The position numbers were made by a program, and so were the translations under genes. Below are positions 11,680 to 23,095 of a stretch of DNA of 64,000 nucleotides, one piece after another; within the stretch, counting starts at the first letter, position 1, and the number at the start of each line of letters is the position of its first letter. The notes under the pieces were generated by a model. That model saw nothing but the letters and a program-made list of their open reading frames with translations, did no database searches and was not told where the DNA came from. This DNA is from Dysidea avara. Lineage: Eukaryota > Porifera > Demospongiae > Dictyoceratida > Dysideidae. The stretch lies in the NCBI RefSeq assembly GCF_963678975.1, contig NC_089272.1, forward strand, positions 43,963,391-44,027,390, given 5' to 3'.

Positions 11680-11741
11680 GTAAGCTGTACAGATGTACAT
11701 ATACCCTGTATTAAATCATTAATTGTTTTGCTGTTTTGTAG

Positions 11742-11869
11742 AACTTAAACAACCTGCCAATCAGAAGCATACTACTCCAGACACTGTAACTTCATCAACA
11801 TATGTTTCTATTAGTGTCAGCAACCCTGCAGTATTACAGCCTGCTGGTGGTGGTGTACATGGGGACTAA
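11742..11869 (+). pseudogene. Paralogous receptor cytoplasmic tail exon
   Basis: This exon follows a TTTTGTAG acceptor and continues the frame of 11539-11679, ending at TAA 11867-11869. It encodes about 42 residues: QPANQKHTTPDTVTSS, then TYVSISVSNPAVL and a Gly-rich end. It corresponds to the tail exon at 1724-1926 (both have a Q/N-rich start and an NPA motif) but is shorter and has only one tyrosine. It is listed as pseudogene only because of the upstream TGA; the exon itself is open. Confidence 0.65.
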
Positions 11870-12052
11870 TTTAATTTATAAAAAAAAAATTATATGTAAA
11901 GTATAGAGCATATTACTTGTACAGTTTATATTGTTTAGTACTTTACAGTAAGTACTTAACTTAATGTTTACTGTTACAGTACTTGTAATTGTATGCTTGT
12001 ATGGTCATTGGGTAAATTGTTCAAGATCTTTATACTTGATGGAAAGAATGAG

Positions 12053-12562
12053 TTAAGATATGAGTTTACTCTTGTGTTTGGCTGCATGTAACAGCCTCAT
12101 TAGGTGACCTCGTAAACAGTAGTTAGATGGAGCTGGTATGAGTATGGTATCAGTCGGTATATCTATTAATTGGTGCATGATCTTAAACATTGTGATCGCT
12201 TTCAGCTGGTTTCTGCAGTGAGCCAAAGGTGGCCTATTCAAATTTTGCAACATATTTGTGACACTTGCATATGAAGAATAATTATTATACACAAACCTCG
12301 CACACCATCTTTGAACTGATTCAATAGCTAAGATGTCCTTTTGTGTATAAGAGTCCCAGACTGCACAGGCGTATTCTAGGATTGGTTTAATAAGTGACTT
12401 GTAACAACTCACTTTGACCAACATTGAGCAGCTATGAAAGTTACGTTGTAAAAACCCTTTGATACTGTTAGCTTTGTTAGTTATTTGTCTAATGTGTACA
12501 GACCAGGATAGCTTTGAGTCAACAGTAAGACCTAGGTACTTGGTGTGTGTCACCTCCTGCAC
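12053..12562 (-). pseudogene. LINE ORF2 C-terminal (post-RT) region
   Basis: Minus-strand frame of about 169 codons: TKYLGLTVDSKLSWSVHI, then ANSIKGFLQRNF, then YKSLIKPILEYACAVWD and IESVQRWCARFV. This thumb and post-RT signature (YLGV.d..L.W, LvrP.LEY...vWdp, iE.vQr.a.rfv) is characteristic of Jockey/CR1/L2 elements. It is separated from the RT block by a short frame break at about 12565. Confidence 0.85.
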
Positions 12563-12574
12563 AACAGTGTCATA

Positions 12575-13632
12575 CTAAGTGTAATGGTAAAGAATAGGCT
12601 TTTTCTTGTGTGTTATTCTTATAAATTTACATTTCTGAACATTAATAAACATCATTTTCCATTTATTTTCCCATCTTTCCAAAATAGTTAGATCTTTCTG
12701 AAGTTGGTAACAGTCTTCTTTTGAGTTAATAAGGGTGTACAGAATGATGTCATCTGCATATAATCTTACAGTTGATAGTATGTTTTTCGGTAAATCATTT
12801 ATGAAGCATAAAAACAATAATGGAGCAAGAACGGTTCCTTGTGGAACTCCTGATGTCACTTGAGTTGTGTCACTTTGCTCACCATTAACTAATACTTGTT
12901 GTCGTCTTCCAGTAAGAAAGTCTTTCAATCATTCCAAAGTGTTGCCCCGGATACCATAATGATGTAATTTATGGTAGAGATGTTGGTCTTGTCGAAGGCC
13001 TAAGAGAAATCTAAAAGAATTGCATCAGTTTGTCCATTGTTGTTTAAGGATTCGGCAAAGTCATTGATAGTAAGTAGAAGTTGTGTCTCACAAGATCGAC
13101 CATGGTGAAAGCCATGTTGTTCATCGCACAAGATGTTGTGTTGGGAAAGGTGGGAGAAAATGTGCGAATATATCATATGTTCTAAAATCTTGGAGCATAT
13201 GATACGGGTCTATAGTTGCTGCAGAGGGTACGGTCTCCCTTTGACAATATTTGCTTGTTTCCAATCAGGTAGGACTCTGAATTGATGGATGGATGCTTGA
13301 AATTAAGTGTCAAAATGGGAGCTATTTTAGTGCAGCACAACTTCAGGAAATGGGCAGGAATTTTGTCAGGTCCAGTTGCTTTAGAGATATCTAACTCATG
13401 CATTTAGCAAGTTGAGAACTCCGTTGGCATCTACAGAAATGGTGGCAATATCAGAAAAAGGTGAGTCAGAGATACGTGGAGGAGTTTCTGATAAATGCAG
13501 TGTAAAAACTGAGGTAAAATAATTGTTCAGTAGTTGTGCTTTAGTATGGTTGTCGTTATATACATTGTCATTATGTCTTAAGGAGGCAACACCAAAGTTG
13601 TCCTTCTGTTGTTTTTTAATATAGGACCACAA
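12575..13632 (-). pseudogene. LINE ORF2 reverse transcriptase (degenerate)
   Basis: Reading down the minus strand: a linker (KRLWSYIKKQQKDNFGV), an ATGPDKIPAHFLK motif, NYRPVS, a QHGFHHGRSCETQLL-type segment near 13110, ILLDFS followed by an in-frame TAG then AFDK, LTGRRQQVLVNGE, GVPQGTVLAPLLFLCFINDL and the catalytic RLYADDIILY box. These are the conserved RT blocks of CR1/L2-like elements in the right order. Frames change at about 13400 and between 13180 and 12930, so no functional enzyme can be made. Confidence 0.88.
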
Positions 13633-13899
13633 TCGCTTGGTTATTACACTATATTTATCAGTGAGGGATGATATGTATCTGTGATATGTTCTATGGCTTT
13701 CTTGCTGGACTGTCTTTTTAAAATTTCTATATGTTTGCCATTTAATTGGACAGCTGGATGATTTTGCTAAGTTGTATAGGCATTGCTTTTTACGTGAAAG
13801 ACGTTTGATGTGAGAGTTAATCCATGGTTTCTTATTTCCAGTGTTGGAAAACTTTGTTGGTATATATGATAAACATATACAACACAGAGATTTAAATTC

Positions 13900-14640
13900 T
13901 TACCACAAGGTATTAATTGAGGTAGATGTAGAGTATCTGGTGAAAAAATTGGAGCTAAATTGTTCTATAGTGGATCTAATAGATGGCATGTTGGCCTTGT
14001 GCCAGATGTAGATGGTTCTTGGGCTATGTTGCTGAGGAGCAAAAGAGATTAATGATTGTACAACAACTGCTTTGTGGTCACTAATTCCAGGAACAGTGTG
14101 ACGGGATTTGACTAGAGATGGTCTGTTGGTAAAAAATACACCGAGAATATTGTTTTCTCTGGTAGCAGAGTTGACTGTTTGTGTAAACCCATGTTCTTCA
14201 ACAAGGTCAATGATAGTATCACATAGGGTACGTGAAGTTACTGATATGGTTAGTGTCCTTTGGTAAATTGAGGTCTCCAGCAATCCAAATAGGTGAAGTA
14301 GGATAGCGATCAACAATGCTTCTGAAAAGGTGACATAGATTTGTTTCATTGTCTGGCTGTCTATTTGGCGGTCCGTAGAAGGCACATACAATAACAGAGT
14401 CTGGTGATTAGCAAGAGTGAGTTGACAAGCAATAGCTTCTGTATCAAAATTTATATTCAGATGATGACAATTCAGTGAGTTACGGCAGGCAATAAAAACA
14501 CTGCCATATCCATCTGGCCTATCCCTTCTAAAGATGTTATAGTCTGTTGATATAAACTCACTTGACAAGATTTCAGGTTTAAGCCAGGTTTCAGATATTG
14601 CAATAATGTCAGGATTGTGTTCATGTAGTAAGTTGTCAAA
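13900..14640 (-). pseudogene. LINE ORF2 endonuclease domain (degenerate)
   Basis: The minus strand encodes an exonuclease-endonuclease-phosphatase type domain. Upstream of the long frame, 14640-14570 reads NPDIIAISETWLKPEI, holding the conserved SETWL motif. Later come RRDRPDGYGSVFIACR, a TL-rich core and, near the end, VPGISDHKAVVV with the catalytic SDH motif. The middle of the domain contains a frame disturbance relative to the family. The domain nicks target DNA in target-primed reverse transcription. Confidence 0.82.
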
Positions 14641-14673
14641 AGAGGCTTTTTTTGGCCATGATGCTCTGAATAT

Positions 14674-15087
14674 TTAAGGAAAGTAATTTAAGAGAATTTT
14701 CAGTTGGTGGGGAATTATTTGTAACTGTATAAGTTGTTGCAGGGGTGGGGTATTGTTATTATCAGTGCAGCAGGTAGCTATTGCTTCCTCCGCACTATCT
14801 TCCCATTTTTTATCTGGAAAGTTTGGCCCCCTCTGTTGCGTTCTCAGTTCTGCTCTAAATTGTTTGTTGTGCTCTTGTTCTTTGGGAGTGAGGTCTGGTG
14901 TTATAAAAATACTCTTGTAAACAGGTGATGCATCGGAGCTTCTCAACTTTGTGCTATTTTTAAGGATAGTTGTCTTTTCAGTATCAGAGGACAGACTAAT
15001 CTTCAGTAATCTGGGTTTTGCACCTTTCTTCCCTAAGCTGAAGGCTTTATTTATTACCACCTTGGTACTGAATTGAGTTTGGCACAT
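14674..15087 (-). pseudogene. LINE ORF1 C-terminal part after frameshift
   Basis: A minus-strand frame overlapping the end of the PHD ORF by 34 bp. It is basic (AFSLGKKGAKPRLLKI) and contains SPVYKSIFITPDLTPKEQE followed by an RAELRTQQRG helix, a pattern like the C-terminal region of LINE ORF1 proteins that precedes the endonuclease ORF. I infer it was originally continuous with the PHD finger ORF. An open frame on the opposite strand (14734-14928) is a shadow. Confidence 0.55.
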
Positions 15088-15545
15088 TTGTTCAAAATAT
15101 TAGAATTTTCACTAGTAGAGGTAGTTGATGTGGGGTTGTGCAAGGGTGGTTTATTGGTAGGAGTGACATTCTTCTTTTCTAACTGTGATACTTTCTGCTC
15201 TAAGGAAGCAATGGTAGATTTCATGTCAGAAATCAGATGTTCATATTTGTTGATTCGGCAGGAAGGGCACATAAATGGGTTGTTGGAGGTCCTATAATTG
15301 ATCAATGCCTTCTTGGGTAGGCCAATGCAGTGCCTATGTACCCAGCTGTCACAATCACCTTCACAAAATATTGATTCATTGTCATCACAGTCGTTTGACG
15401 CTTCGCAATGTAATACTTCTCCTAAATAAACTGGACAACAAAAAGACTCACCTTCTGTGGTCAGTTTAGGTTCCTTTCTTCCTTGTGTTTTCCCATCCGG
15501 TGATTCTATTTCGTCTGCATTACGTTTGCTGGGACGACTATCCAT
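15054..15545 (-). CDS. LINE ORF1 with PHD-type zinc finger and coiled coil
   Basis: The frame starts at ATG 15545 (minus) and runs 163 codons. It begins with a basic/acidic leader (MDSRPSKRNADEIESPDGK). A PHD-like zinc finger spans roughly residues 35-100: Cys residues around CCPVYLGEVLHC, then CDDNESIFCEGDCDSWVH, HC and a final CPSC. A heptad-like helix follows (residues about 105-128, IASLEQKVSQLEKK). PHD or related fingers in ORF1 are known from several CR1/L2-like LINEs, where ORF1 binds RNA or chromatin. The frame overlaps another open frame (15087-14674) that looks like its continuation after a frameshift. Confidence 0.75.
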   Translation of the reverse strand: MDSRPSKRNADEIESPDGKTQGRKEPKLTTEGESFCCPVYLGEVLHCEASNDCDDNESIFCEGDCDSWVHRHCIGLPKKALINYRTSNNPFMCPSCRINKYEHLISDMKSTIASLEQKVSQLEKKNVTPTNKPPLHNPTSTTSTSENSNILNKCAKLNSVPRW

Positions 15546-15599
15546 CTATACTCCAAATACAGCACACTGTTACCTCCAACTCAAGGTTCAACGATAGTA

Positions 15600-15900
15600 A
15601 AGTGACAAATACTTAAGATTAAGACCAAGCTAGGCCAAAAAGCAAAACTAGACGATAAAAAATCACGGTACTTGGGTCTGTCAACAAGGGGTGTCACTCT
15701 AATAGAGGTATCAGGCAAAAACCAGAACCAGGACTTTGCAAGACTAACCATTTAACCATGCAATGACTGACCAACTTTCAGTTGGTAGCTACACCTGACA
15801 TGTGACATTATGTGGTGCTATTGATGTCAAAAAATAGAAATTTAGAAACATGGTAAAAGTCAAACTGCTTGTATCAATACTACACTGTACTACTACAGTA
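15600..15900. other. LINE 5' flank and spacer
   Basis: This may include the LINE 5' UTR. No gene was seen. Confidence 0.35.
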
Positions 15901-17505
15901 CATATACAGTATAGGGTTTTGGGTTGTGTCCATCACAACTGTTGAGCATAACTCTGCAAATAAAGTCAATCATTGTAACCAACTCACTGTGGTACTTGTA
16001 CACTTGGGAGAGTGTAGGAGTGAATCTGATTAGCAACATTTTCTGGCTTTCATGCAACTTATATCTAACACAACTGTTGTATGTGACCGGACCTATGAAA
16101 AGGTATCCCTTTTCACACATTTTACATGCCAGCATGTAACGCTTGACTCCTTACACTGATTAACTTGCTTTTCATTTCAAAATACAGCCAGATTCTTTAG
16201 CTGCACTTATGGAAATTTTCAGTCAATTATATGCAATAACAAAAAAAAGTTATGAAGCTTTAAAATTCAAAAAATGGGTCAAATTTTGTGTGTGAAAATG
16301 TGTACCTTATTGCAAATCTGGTCACATATTATTTAAGCCAATCTTACACATACATTGTATGATGTAAGACATGTGTGAACTATAGTTATGACTATTTGAG
16401 TATACAGTTTGCTGGCAGATATCATGTATACATGTGAAGTGCAGAGTGCACTCATGTTCTGGCTCATGATAAAAACATGTTACCAGAACACAAACAAACA
16501 TGTGGTGTTATTGTATGTGGTTGGAAGGGGATCTTTGTAGGAAGGATAAATAAGATGGGAAAACTCCAGAACAGAAGGATTGAGATAGATGGTCAAGCTA
16601 TTATAACACATCAAAGGCAGTTAAAAAAACATGAATTTTTTTTTATTACAGACATGCCTGTTGACTTTAGATAGAAATTTGAGGAGTATAGTAGTACGAC
16701 GGGTGTTCATACTGGGTGGAGGGTGAAGGTGGGCACCAGCTAGGCTTTAAAATTAAAGATCATAACTAAAGGCTGGGGGAAAAATTATAGGGTTGCACTT
16801 GCTCCATACTGGCTAAAATCAACACAGAAAAACTTTAGTGAACTGTACAAGACTATCCACTCTTGTAACTGTTTATTGTCATCACCATGGTCAGATGTTA
16901 CTACTCCAACTTGACACAGCACTCAGAGATAGTAGCTCTCAGAACCAACCTTGTATAGTGAATGCCATAACACACACATTTACACAGTGGTTTTATTTGA
17001 ATAGCCTTAACTTTATCACTGGAGTCTCCTTGGCACAGTCAACAAGATGTGGTAAACACCTATGTATGACTACAATAATAATCAAATAAACCCAGTGGGG
17101 CCTGCTCAAGCATTACTAGCAAGTATTTACTTGACTACATGCAACAACACAACACAGACTACAAGTCTTGGTTGGGGTTGGCAAAGTGCTATTCACGTGT
17201 GGTAATGAATGTACACTAGAGTTCACATGTGGACACTGGTAAGCTGATTTTTGTAATCTTGCTGTTTATGATACATATGAGTGGATTTAAAAACTGCTGT
17301 CCAAGCTGCCGTAATCATCGTAATGTACGTATTTCTGGTGAGACTTTTAATGGTGAACAGTTCTTCTATGATGATTCAACAGCCTCAGACAAATTTTCTA
17401 AGGTCTTTGTGCTTGGTCTCTACTATATCTTAACAACTTACACTCATTACATGTACTTCAATGACCTATTAGCAAATGGTTGTAGAATTCTGATTTGTAA
17501 GGTCT
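15900..17505. repeat. Segmental duplication copy B
   Basis: This joins, without the intervening 3 kb, sequences homologous to 5200-6420 and to 9480-10250. The junction is near 16950. Either copy A gained the DNA between its two blocks or copy B lost it. The block ends with a degenerate counterpart of the possible exon at 10204 (TTTTAATGGTGAACAGTTCT near 17347), and no transmembrane exon follows. Confidence 0.75.
16082..16326. mobile_element. TA-flanked MITE, TGTGACCGG family, 245 bp
   Basis: The ends are TGTGACCGGACCTATGAAAA and, reverse-complemented, TGTGACCAGATTTGCAATAA, flanked by TA on both sides (16080-16081, 16327-16328). The equivalent place in copy A (about 5386-5392) carries a single uninterrupted TATTATTTAAG sequence, an empty site that supports a TA duplication. 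TA targets suggest a Tc1/mariner-type transposase. There is no coding content. Confidence 0.82.
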
Positions 17506-17594
17506 AGCAACTTTCCACAGCTGCACGATAACTACCCTGCATGTGTGATGGTAGTTCCACAAGGTTAAGTTGTGCTGTTCAAGAGTTGTTAAAG

Positions 17595-17830
17595 CTAGAC
17601 TGACAACCATAGGTTAATGGCAAAAAAATTTAAAACGACAATACAGGTGAATTCTGTGCCGAATTCTTGGAGAAGGAAACACAAATTCACCCAGATTGTC
17701 ATTATTAAATTTTTACCATTAACCTACATCACAGCCATTTCTTGGCTGCCACTTTTGATTTCACAACTTTTTTCACCCTGACCATTTTGGGGGCCACACT
17801 CTTTTTTTTACAGCGGGCTACTTTAGGTCT
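17595..17830. mobile_element. Hairpin MITE, KKWL family, incomplete
   Basis: The right arm (about 17650-17830) matches the 44.5- and 60.2-kb elements: TTACCATTAACCTACATCAC, then AGCCATTTCTTGGCTGCCAC, then GGGGGCCACACTC and a poly-T/ACAG end. The left arm retains only the inner part (AGGTTAATGGCAAAAAAATT). In reverse complement the right arm reads a Lys/Ala-rich peptide ending KSKVAAKKWL and stop. Confidence 0.72.
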
Positions 17831-20100
17831 ACAAGAAGAAACGAAGGTACGCGGGCTACTTTACAGGCTCATTTTTCACAGCCTATAGTGCAGCTCGATA
17901 CACTCCCTCCCCATTATATACTCTTCGAAACACTCTAGCTTTAAATAATCACTCTTGCAATTGTATGACCACTTAACATGCGACTTATTTAACGCTGATG
18001 ATACAGGTGATAAAACTACTTCTACTCTAAGACATGCATAACCTATAGACACCATTTTCATAAAGGACTTTTGAGGTATTTATTTCTCTGAAGTGGTATA
18101 TACCAGACTCATATGCATACAGCTGCAGGTATCAACTTTCATGAAATGTGTTTTACACTACCCAAAGTAAAAAAGTGGACTCAAATAACCAGCTATATGG
18201 TATATAATAAACTTATACAACTAAACTCACCTTATGTGTTGTTTACTTGGTAATTGGTGGTTTGCTGTTTGGCATCTTTCCGTGTATACATGTCACCATG
18301 ATTCAACCATGTCACTGCATATCATAGACCTGTAGAATACATAACATATGTAGGTTATACATACATGTAGCAACTTATTATTAACCTAGCACCACTAGAG
18401 GACTTTTGAACTTGTGGGTGAGAAATTCAGACTTGGGAATGTCATGATGTAATGTACCATAGATGAACAGCTACTACATAGCACACATACCAGTAACTAA
18501 AGTAATGTGTGAGTGATTACAACATTTTATACATCATTAAACAAAACAAAACAAAACTGATCACTATTACAGAGGATATTGGTCACGCAATCTCAAAGAA
18601 ATGAGATATACACCTTAGATTGATACCAAACATTCTAAAGTATAAATTGTATATCCATGCCATATGCATCCCTGAGCACAACACATTTTGTGCCTGGCTA
18701 ATAAACAGCCTCACATCTGGCGTAATGCTATTATACATCATAAGGTTACGACACATGATCAACCTCCTCTGAGCCATACATAAACAATATGCAAATGTTT
18801 ATAAGGACACGAGAGCAAGTACCACCCTTATTTGGATTTTGAATGCCTGAGCTGTTATTTGAGTATTCAACTCATTTCGTCAATTTTCTCAGCACTAAAA
18901 CAGCATAAGTTACAGTATGTATATACGTAGCAATTATGAGCAAATCTTTGTATACAAATGGCATTAATGTAGTTTTGTGGGACATGGTGCTCTCTAACAT
19001 TACTTTCTTTATTGATACTATGCTCTCCATTAAAGTGCATGATTCAAATTTTTGTTGCACTGAAAGCTTTAGTTCTGCTGAACACCATCAGTAAGTACAG
19101 GGGTAGCATCAGTACGCAGGTACAGTAACTATGTATTAACTGGGTAGAATGGACAACAACATGCAGAAACTGGGTAGGGAATCAAACCTGGCTAAACATG
19201 TTGCTGCCACACACATTCACACATACGTAGCATGCACTTGTCTGTTATCTACAAATATACGCACACAAGCAATAAACAAGGAAATAACTTGCACTCCAAA
19301 TGGCTTGATAGCTGCTATTTCAAAAGTTCAGAGGATACATGTGAAAAAAAGCATGTGATCAGTACAATATTTTGAATGTAATACAGTACATATGTTTGTG
19401 TAGTGTGTACATATTACTTTGTACACTTTGCACACCCTGCATGTTATATAAATATATAAATGATAGAGACACCTTGACCACTATTGAATGCAGATCTACA
19501 CTGCAATGTTGTTATGTATTACTATGCTTGCAAATAGAGTTGGCAGCAGACGAGATGGCATGCTGAAAGGAGTACACACTTTGATATTTCAACAATCTAT
19601 GAATTAATGCAGACTTTAGGGAAAAATTACTTGATGTTTCATTTAATTCATACAAATACATTTTGAGTTAAAAGTGAAATATAAATCAAATTCTTAAGAT
19701 ATATTGGATACTATGCTAACGTAACCAGGGTACATACACTGTATCACATAATAAGTGCTTGTGGAGTTGAAAAATGTTTGAAAAGTTTTACAAGTTAGAC
19801 TGTTACAAATTCCATTTTGCGATACTCCCACTGTATCTATATATAAATTAATATATCTATATATCAAAATCCAATCAAATAGAAAATATGTACACTACCA
19901 GGCTACATTTCATTTGGGATCATGTGGATCTAGCTGAGTGAGTTGTTTTCTATTTTCTTATTTGGATTACAACTTAATTGCTATAGTGGGTCTGGAGTGT
20001 GTCATCCAAGTCAACATAACTGGTTTATTATAATAAATGTTTTGCACTGTAAAATTTAGCAGATTTGGTCAGCATTTGGAATATTATAGTAGTGATTTTA
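17830..20100. other. Spacer without recognisable gene
   Basis: No supported exon, RNA gene or clear mobile element was found. Short frames at 18.6-19.5 kb lack domain features. Confidence 0.5.
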
Positions 20101-20115
20101 ATAGCAAATTATAAC

Positions 20116-21566
20116 TGCTGCAAGGACATGACTAAAACACGGAACGGACTGGAAAACGGACTCACAAACGGACTGGGAGGAATTTGCCTGAAGATGTTTA
20201 TTTGCCATAAAAACTCACTGTATACTTGCTATAAAATGCTACAACTGCCTAAAAAAACCTGTGAAGTGTGCTTGTAAGTCCTGCGCTTAAATATAGTATT
20301 CAATATTAGTAGTGTATGATTTAATTAAAAGCACACTCTCTGTTACAACATAGATATATAAACTCTTAACAGGGGGATTGGAAATGGGGGTCACGCACCT
20401 AAGATAGCTGTGTTTCGAATGGGCATGTGGTTCCCATAATTTGCACTGCATACTAAATTTATTGGCCATTGATGGAGTTTTTCAGGATTTACAAGAGGGG
20501 TTAGAACCTGATAGCGAAGTGTGTCACCATACTGCTAGCTTTGTTCAACAGCTTGGGCATTAGATTTATGCTTGAAAGATAAATAGTTTTGCTAGACAAC
20601 AACCATGCTGAGTTAAAAGATCAGAAACGCGAGAGTATTACAGCACCAAGCAAAGTTGTAACTAAGGAAATATGCAAGGGTGTGACTTACAAACCATTCT
20701 ATTCAATTCCAATGACCAAAGGTGTACTAAAAAGCCACATATTGTTGATACCAGGAAGTGTCTGTGGAGGGTACAGGAACAGAAATGTACCTTGGTGTAG
20801 AAGCGATACCGAAACAGCATGATATAAACAGGTTTCCTCTGTGGGAAAGGCTACTTAGTGGCTTCCACCAAAGCAGCTTGTATCACTCAACCTTACAGAA
20901 CTTACATATTATACAAAACCTACAGTAAAAGTCTACAGTAAGAAGACATGTCAGTCTTTTCATGCTCTTCAAATGGTAGCAAGCGAAATGCACCTCGTAT
21001 CTAACCAGTGATGTAAAATGTACAGGTAGCATACTGGGCATGTGATGCCATTTCCAATCCCTATTAAGAGTCATCTATCCATGGTTACAAGATGAGAAAC
21101 AAGACAAGACAAGCTTCAAGGCTGTATATAAAGACACACTGTTCAGGATTTTGTGTTAATGAAATCAGTTCAGCCCCTGCTCTTCAGTTTTACATTACTG
21201 GCTTTATGGAGACCACGTTAATCAGCTGGCAAGGTGCTGACTACTACAAATACAGTCCATATTAGTCTATTTATTTTAAGTTGTTTACAGCACCAACAGA
21301 GACAACTTCGCTATCACAGGCGCTCACACAGGTGTCACAGTTTTTACAAGACTGGTTAGCCCAGGGCAGCTTAATGTCAGCTCGAGCATGCTTCAAGATC
21401 ATGTTCAGAGGTTTGTTTCAGGCTGTTGTTGTGTTCAATATTCCTTCTAGCAGCTATACATTGAGTTTCTATGGCAAATAAATGTATTTAGGCAAGTTCC
21501 TCCCTGTCCATTTGCGAGTCCATTTTCCAGTCCTAGTTCCGTGTTTTAGTCACGCCCCTGCTGCAA
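20116..21566. mobile_element. Inverted-repeat element, 1.45 kb, arms about 110 bp
   Basis: The left arm (20116-20225) and right arm (about 21460-21566) are inverted copies. Both contain GACTAAAACACGGAAC, a GGACTGGAAAA(C/T)GGACTC segment and TTTATTTGCCATA. The interior has two short open frames (20589-20822 and 21281-21481) with no recognisable transposase motif. It is probably a non-autonomous DNA transposon; ends and target duplication are not resolved. Confidence 0.7.
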
Positions 21567-22830
21567 CCTGTAGACAAATACTTTTATAGCTTTTAATTAC
21601 ATGCAACTAACGTAACGTTTGTGGAGATACATGAAAAACATCCTAGAACAGCTATAACAGCATGTTAAAATGATTTATATAAAGTACATGCATTATCTTA
21701 TGGAAATGTTGTCAGGCCAGATATTAATAATTATAACATAATATTTCATATTACTTTTAACTGTTACAAGCTATAAAAGTGAGTCAGTCTGCTAAACACA
21801 TGTACAAGATCCCACCCTACAACATGTTGCTTGGTGTCCACAAATAAAGACAAATTGTATTGTGGTATCTGTACCCTGGCCTAATACTGTCTCTCCTGAC
21901 CTCAAGATACAATAAATAAGAAATAGGAATTGCTGAAAAAGTTGACAAAACACGAAGGAATTGTTGGAGTAAGGTTATGTCTGTGTAATATTTTTAACCA
22001 GCTACTTATCATACAATGTGCGTTTTATTGCATAACATAATATAAGTTACCCCCCAACCATTAGGTACAGATTAGCGCTATACACATGAAATACACAATA
22101 AATATAACCCACACCACTGACGAAAACATACATAATACAAATGTAAGTACAAAACTCGGCATGTACATCTAAAGCACTGAGGTCTTCCAGATATTAGACA
22201 GACAGACATAACCTCCACACTATGTACATATGTACACATGCATATCCAAAACTTACACATCTTTCTAGTAAACGCTGCAGTACACATCAACAATGCTGCT
22301 CTGACTTTGTGGTAGACAAGGTGCATAATGTTGTTGTCAAGGTAGATATCCAAACATATACATATGTCTCTACCTAAGGATGACATCATATATCATAGAA
22401 TAACATATAGTACCTGCTATATTTAAGGGTTGGACAAGCTTACTGTATTATCACGATTATTGATCATGGTATTGACAACTATAGCAAGTACACTCAAGAA
22501 TAATTCGTTACACATATTTTTGTATCGGTGAACTTTGATTATAAGCATAAGGAGATTGGAAAACCAGCCCAACTTATGGAGATTCTGTGCATCTGATGCA
22601 TGTAGTGCTAGAAAGCTTACAAATGGAGAATCATGAATATAGCTACGTAGTAATTAATTTACCAATGTGAGGCCAGACTGTTTATCTCACAAGCCACAGC
22701 TGGTATGCTACACATGCATAGCATGTATTCTAACACATTAGTTCATTTTTCATGTAGTAGTACATGGGTAGTCTCATGTGGCCAGATCCTACCTTCTGTG
22801 AGATGGTATTCATTGGATATTACAAGCTAG
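21567..22830. other. Spacer without recognisable gene
   Basis: No gene or structured repeat was seen. Confidence 0.5.
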
Positions 22831-22834
22831 CCTA

Positions 22835-23095
22835 GCTGTGAGAGGGTCTGGTATATGTGTATAGCAAAGTTGTACACCTGAAGTTTCTCAGAGTGATAAT
22901 TAAACACGTGGTCAGATTCTTATAAATGTCACAGACCACGTCACACTGTCAATTGCAAGTGGTGGGTGGATAATTAGTGCATGAACCAGAATGAGAGGAT
23001 TGAATCAAGATTGCTAGTGTCAAAACGATGAGAAGTGAATGTTTATTAGAACAACTATGCTATCTGAACTATACCAGACCCTCTTGCAGCTATAA
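22835..23095. repeat. Possible MITE with about 20-bp inverted ends
   Basis: GCTGTGAGAGGGTCTGGTAT at about 22836 is mirrored by ATACCAGACCCTCTTGCAGC near 23072-23091. The 260-bp interior is not palindromic. Superfamily is unknown. Confidence 0.5.

Larger units (their letters stand above)
12020..15600 (-). mobile_element. CR1/L2-like non-LTR retrotransposon, near full length but degenerate
   Basis: Read on the minus strand, this contains a PHD-finger ORF1 (15545-15054 and following), then an apurinic-type endonuclease, then a reverse transcriptase and C-terminal region ending near 12053. Order and content match Jockey/CR1/L2-superfamily LINEs. Several frameshifts and stops break ORF2, so it is inactive. 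No clear target duplication or tail was identified. It lies between copy A and copy B of the segmental duplication. Confidence 0.88.

Noticed and set aside
20589-21481. Transposase of the 20.1-21.6 kb element
   Set aside because: The two short frames lack any recognisable catalytic or DNA-binding motif.
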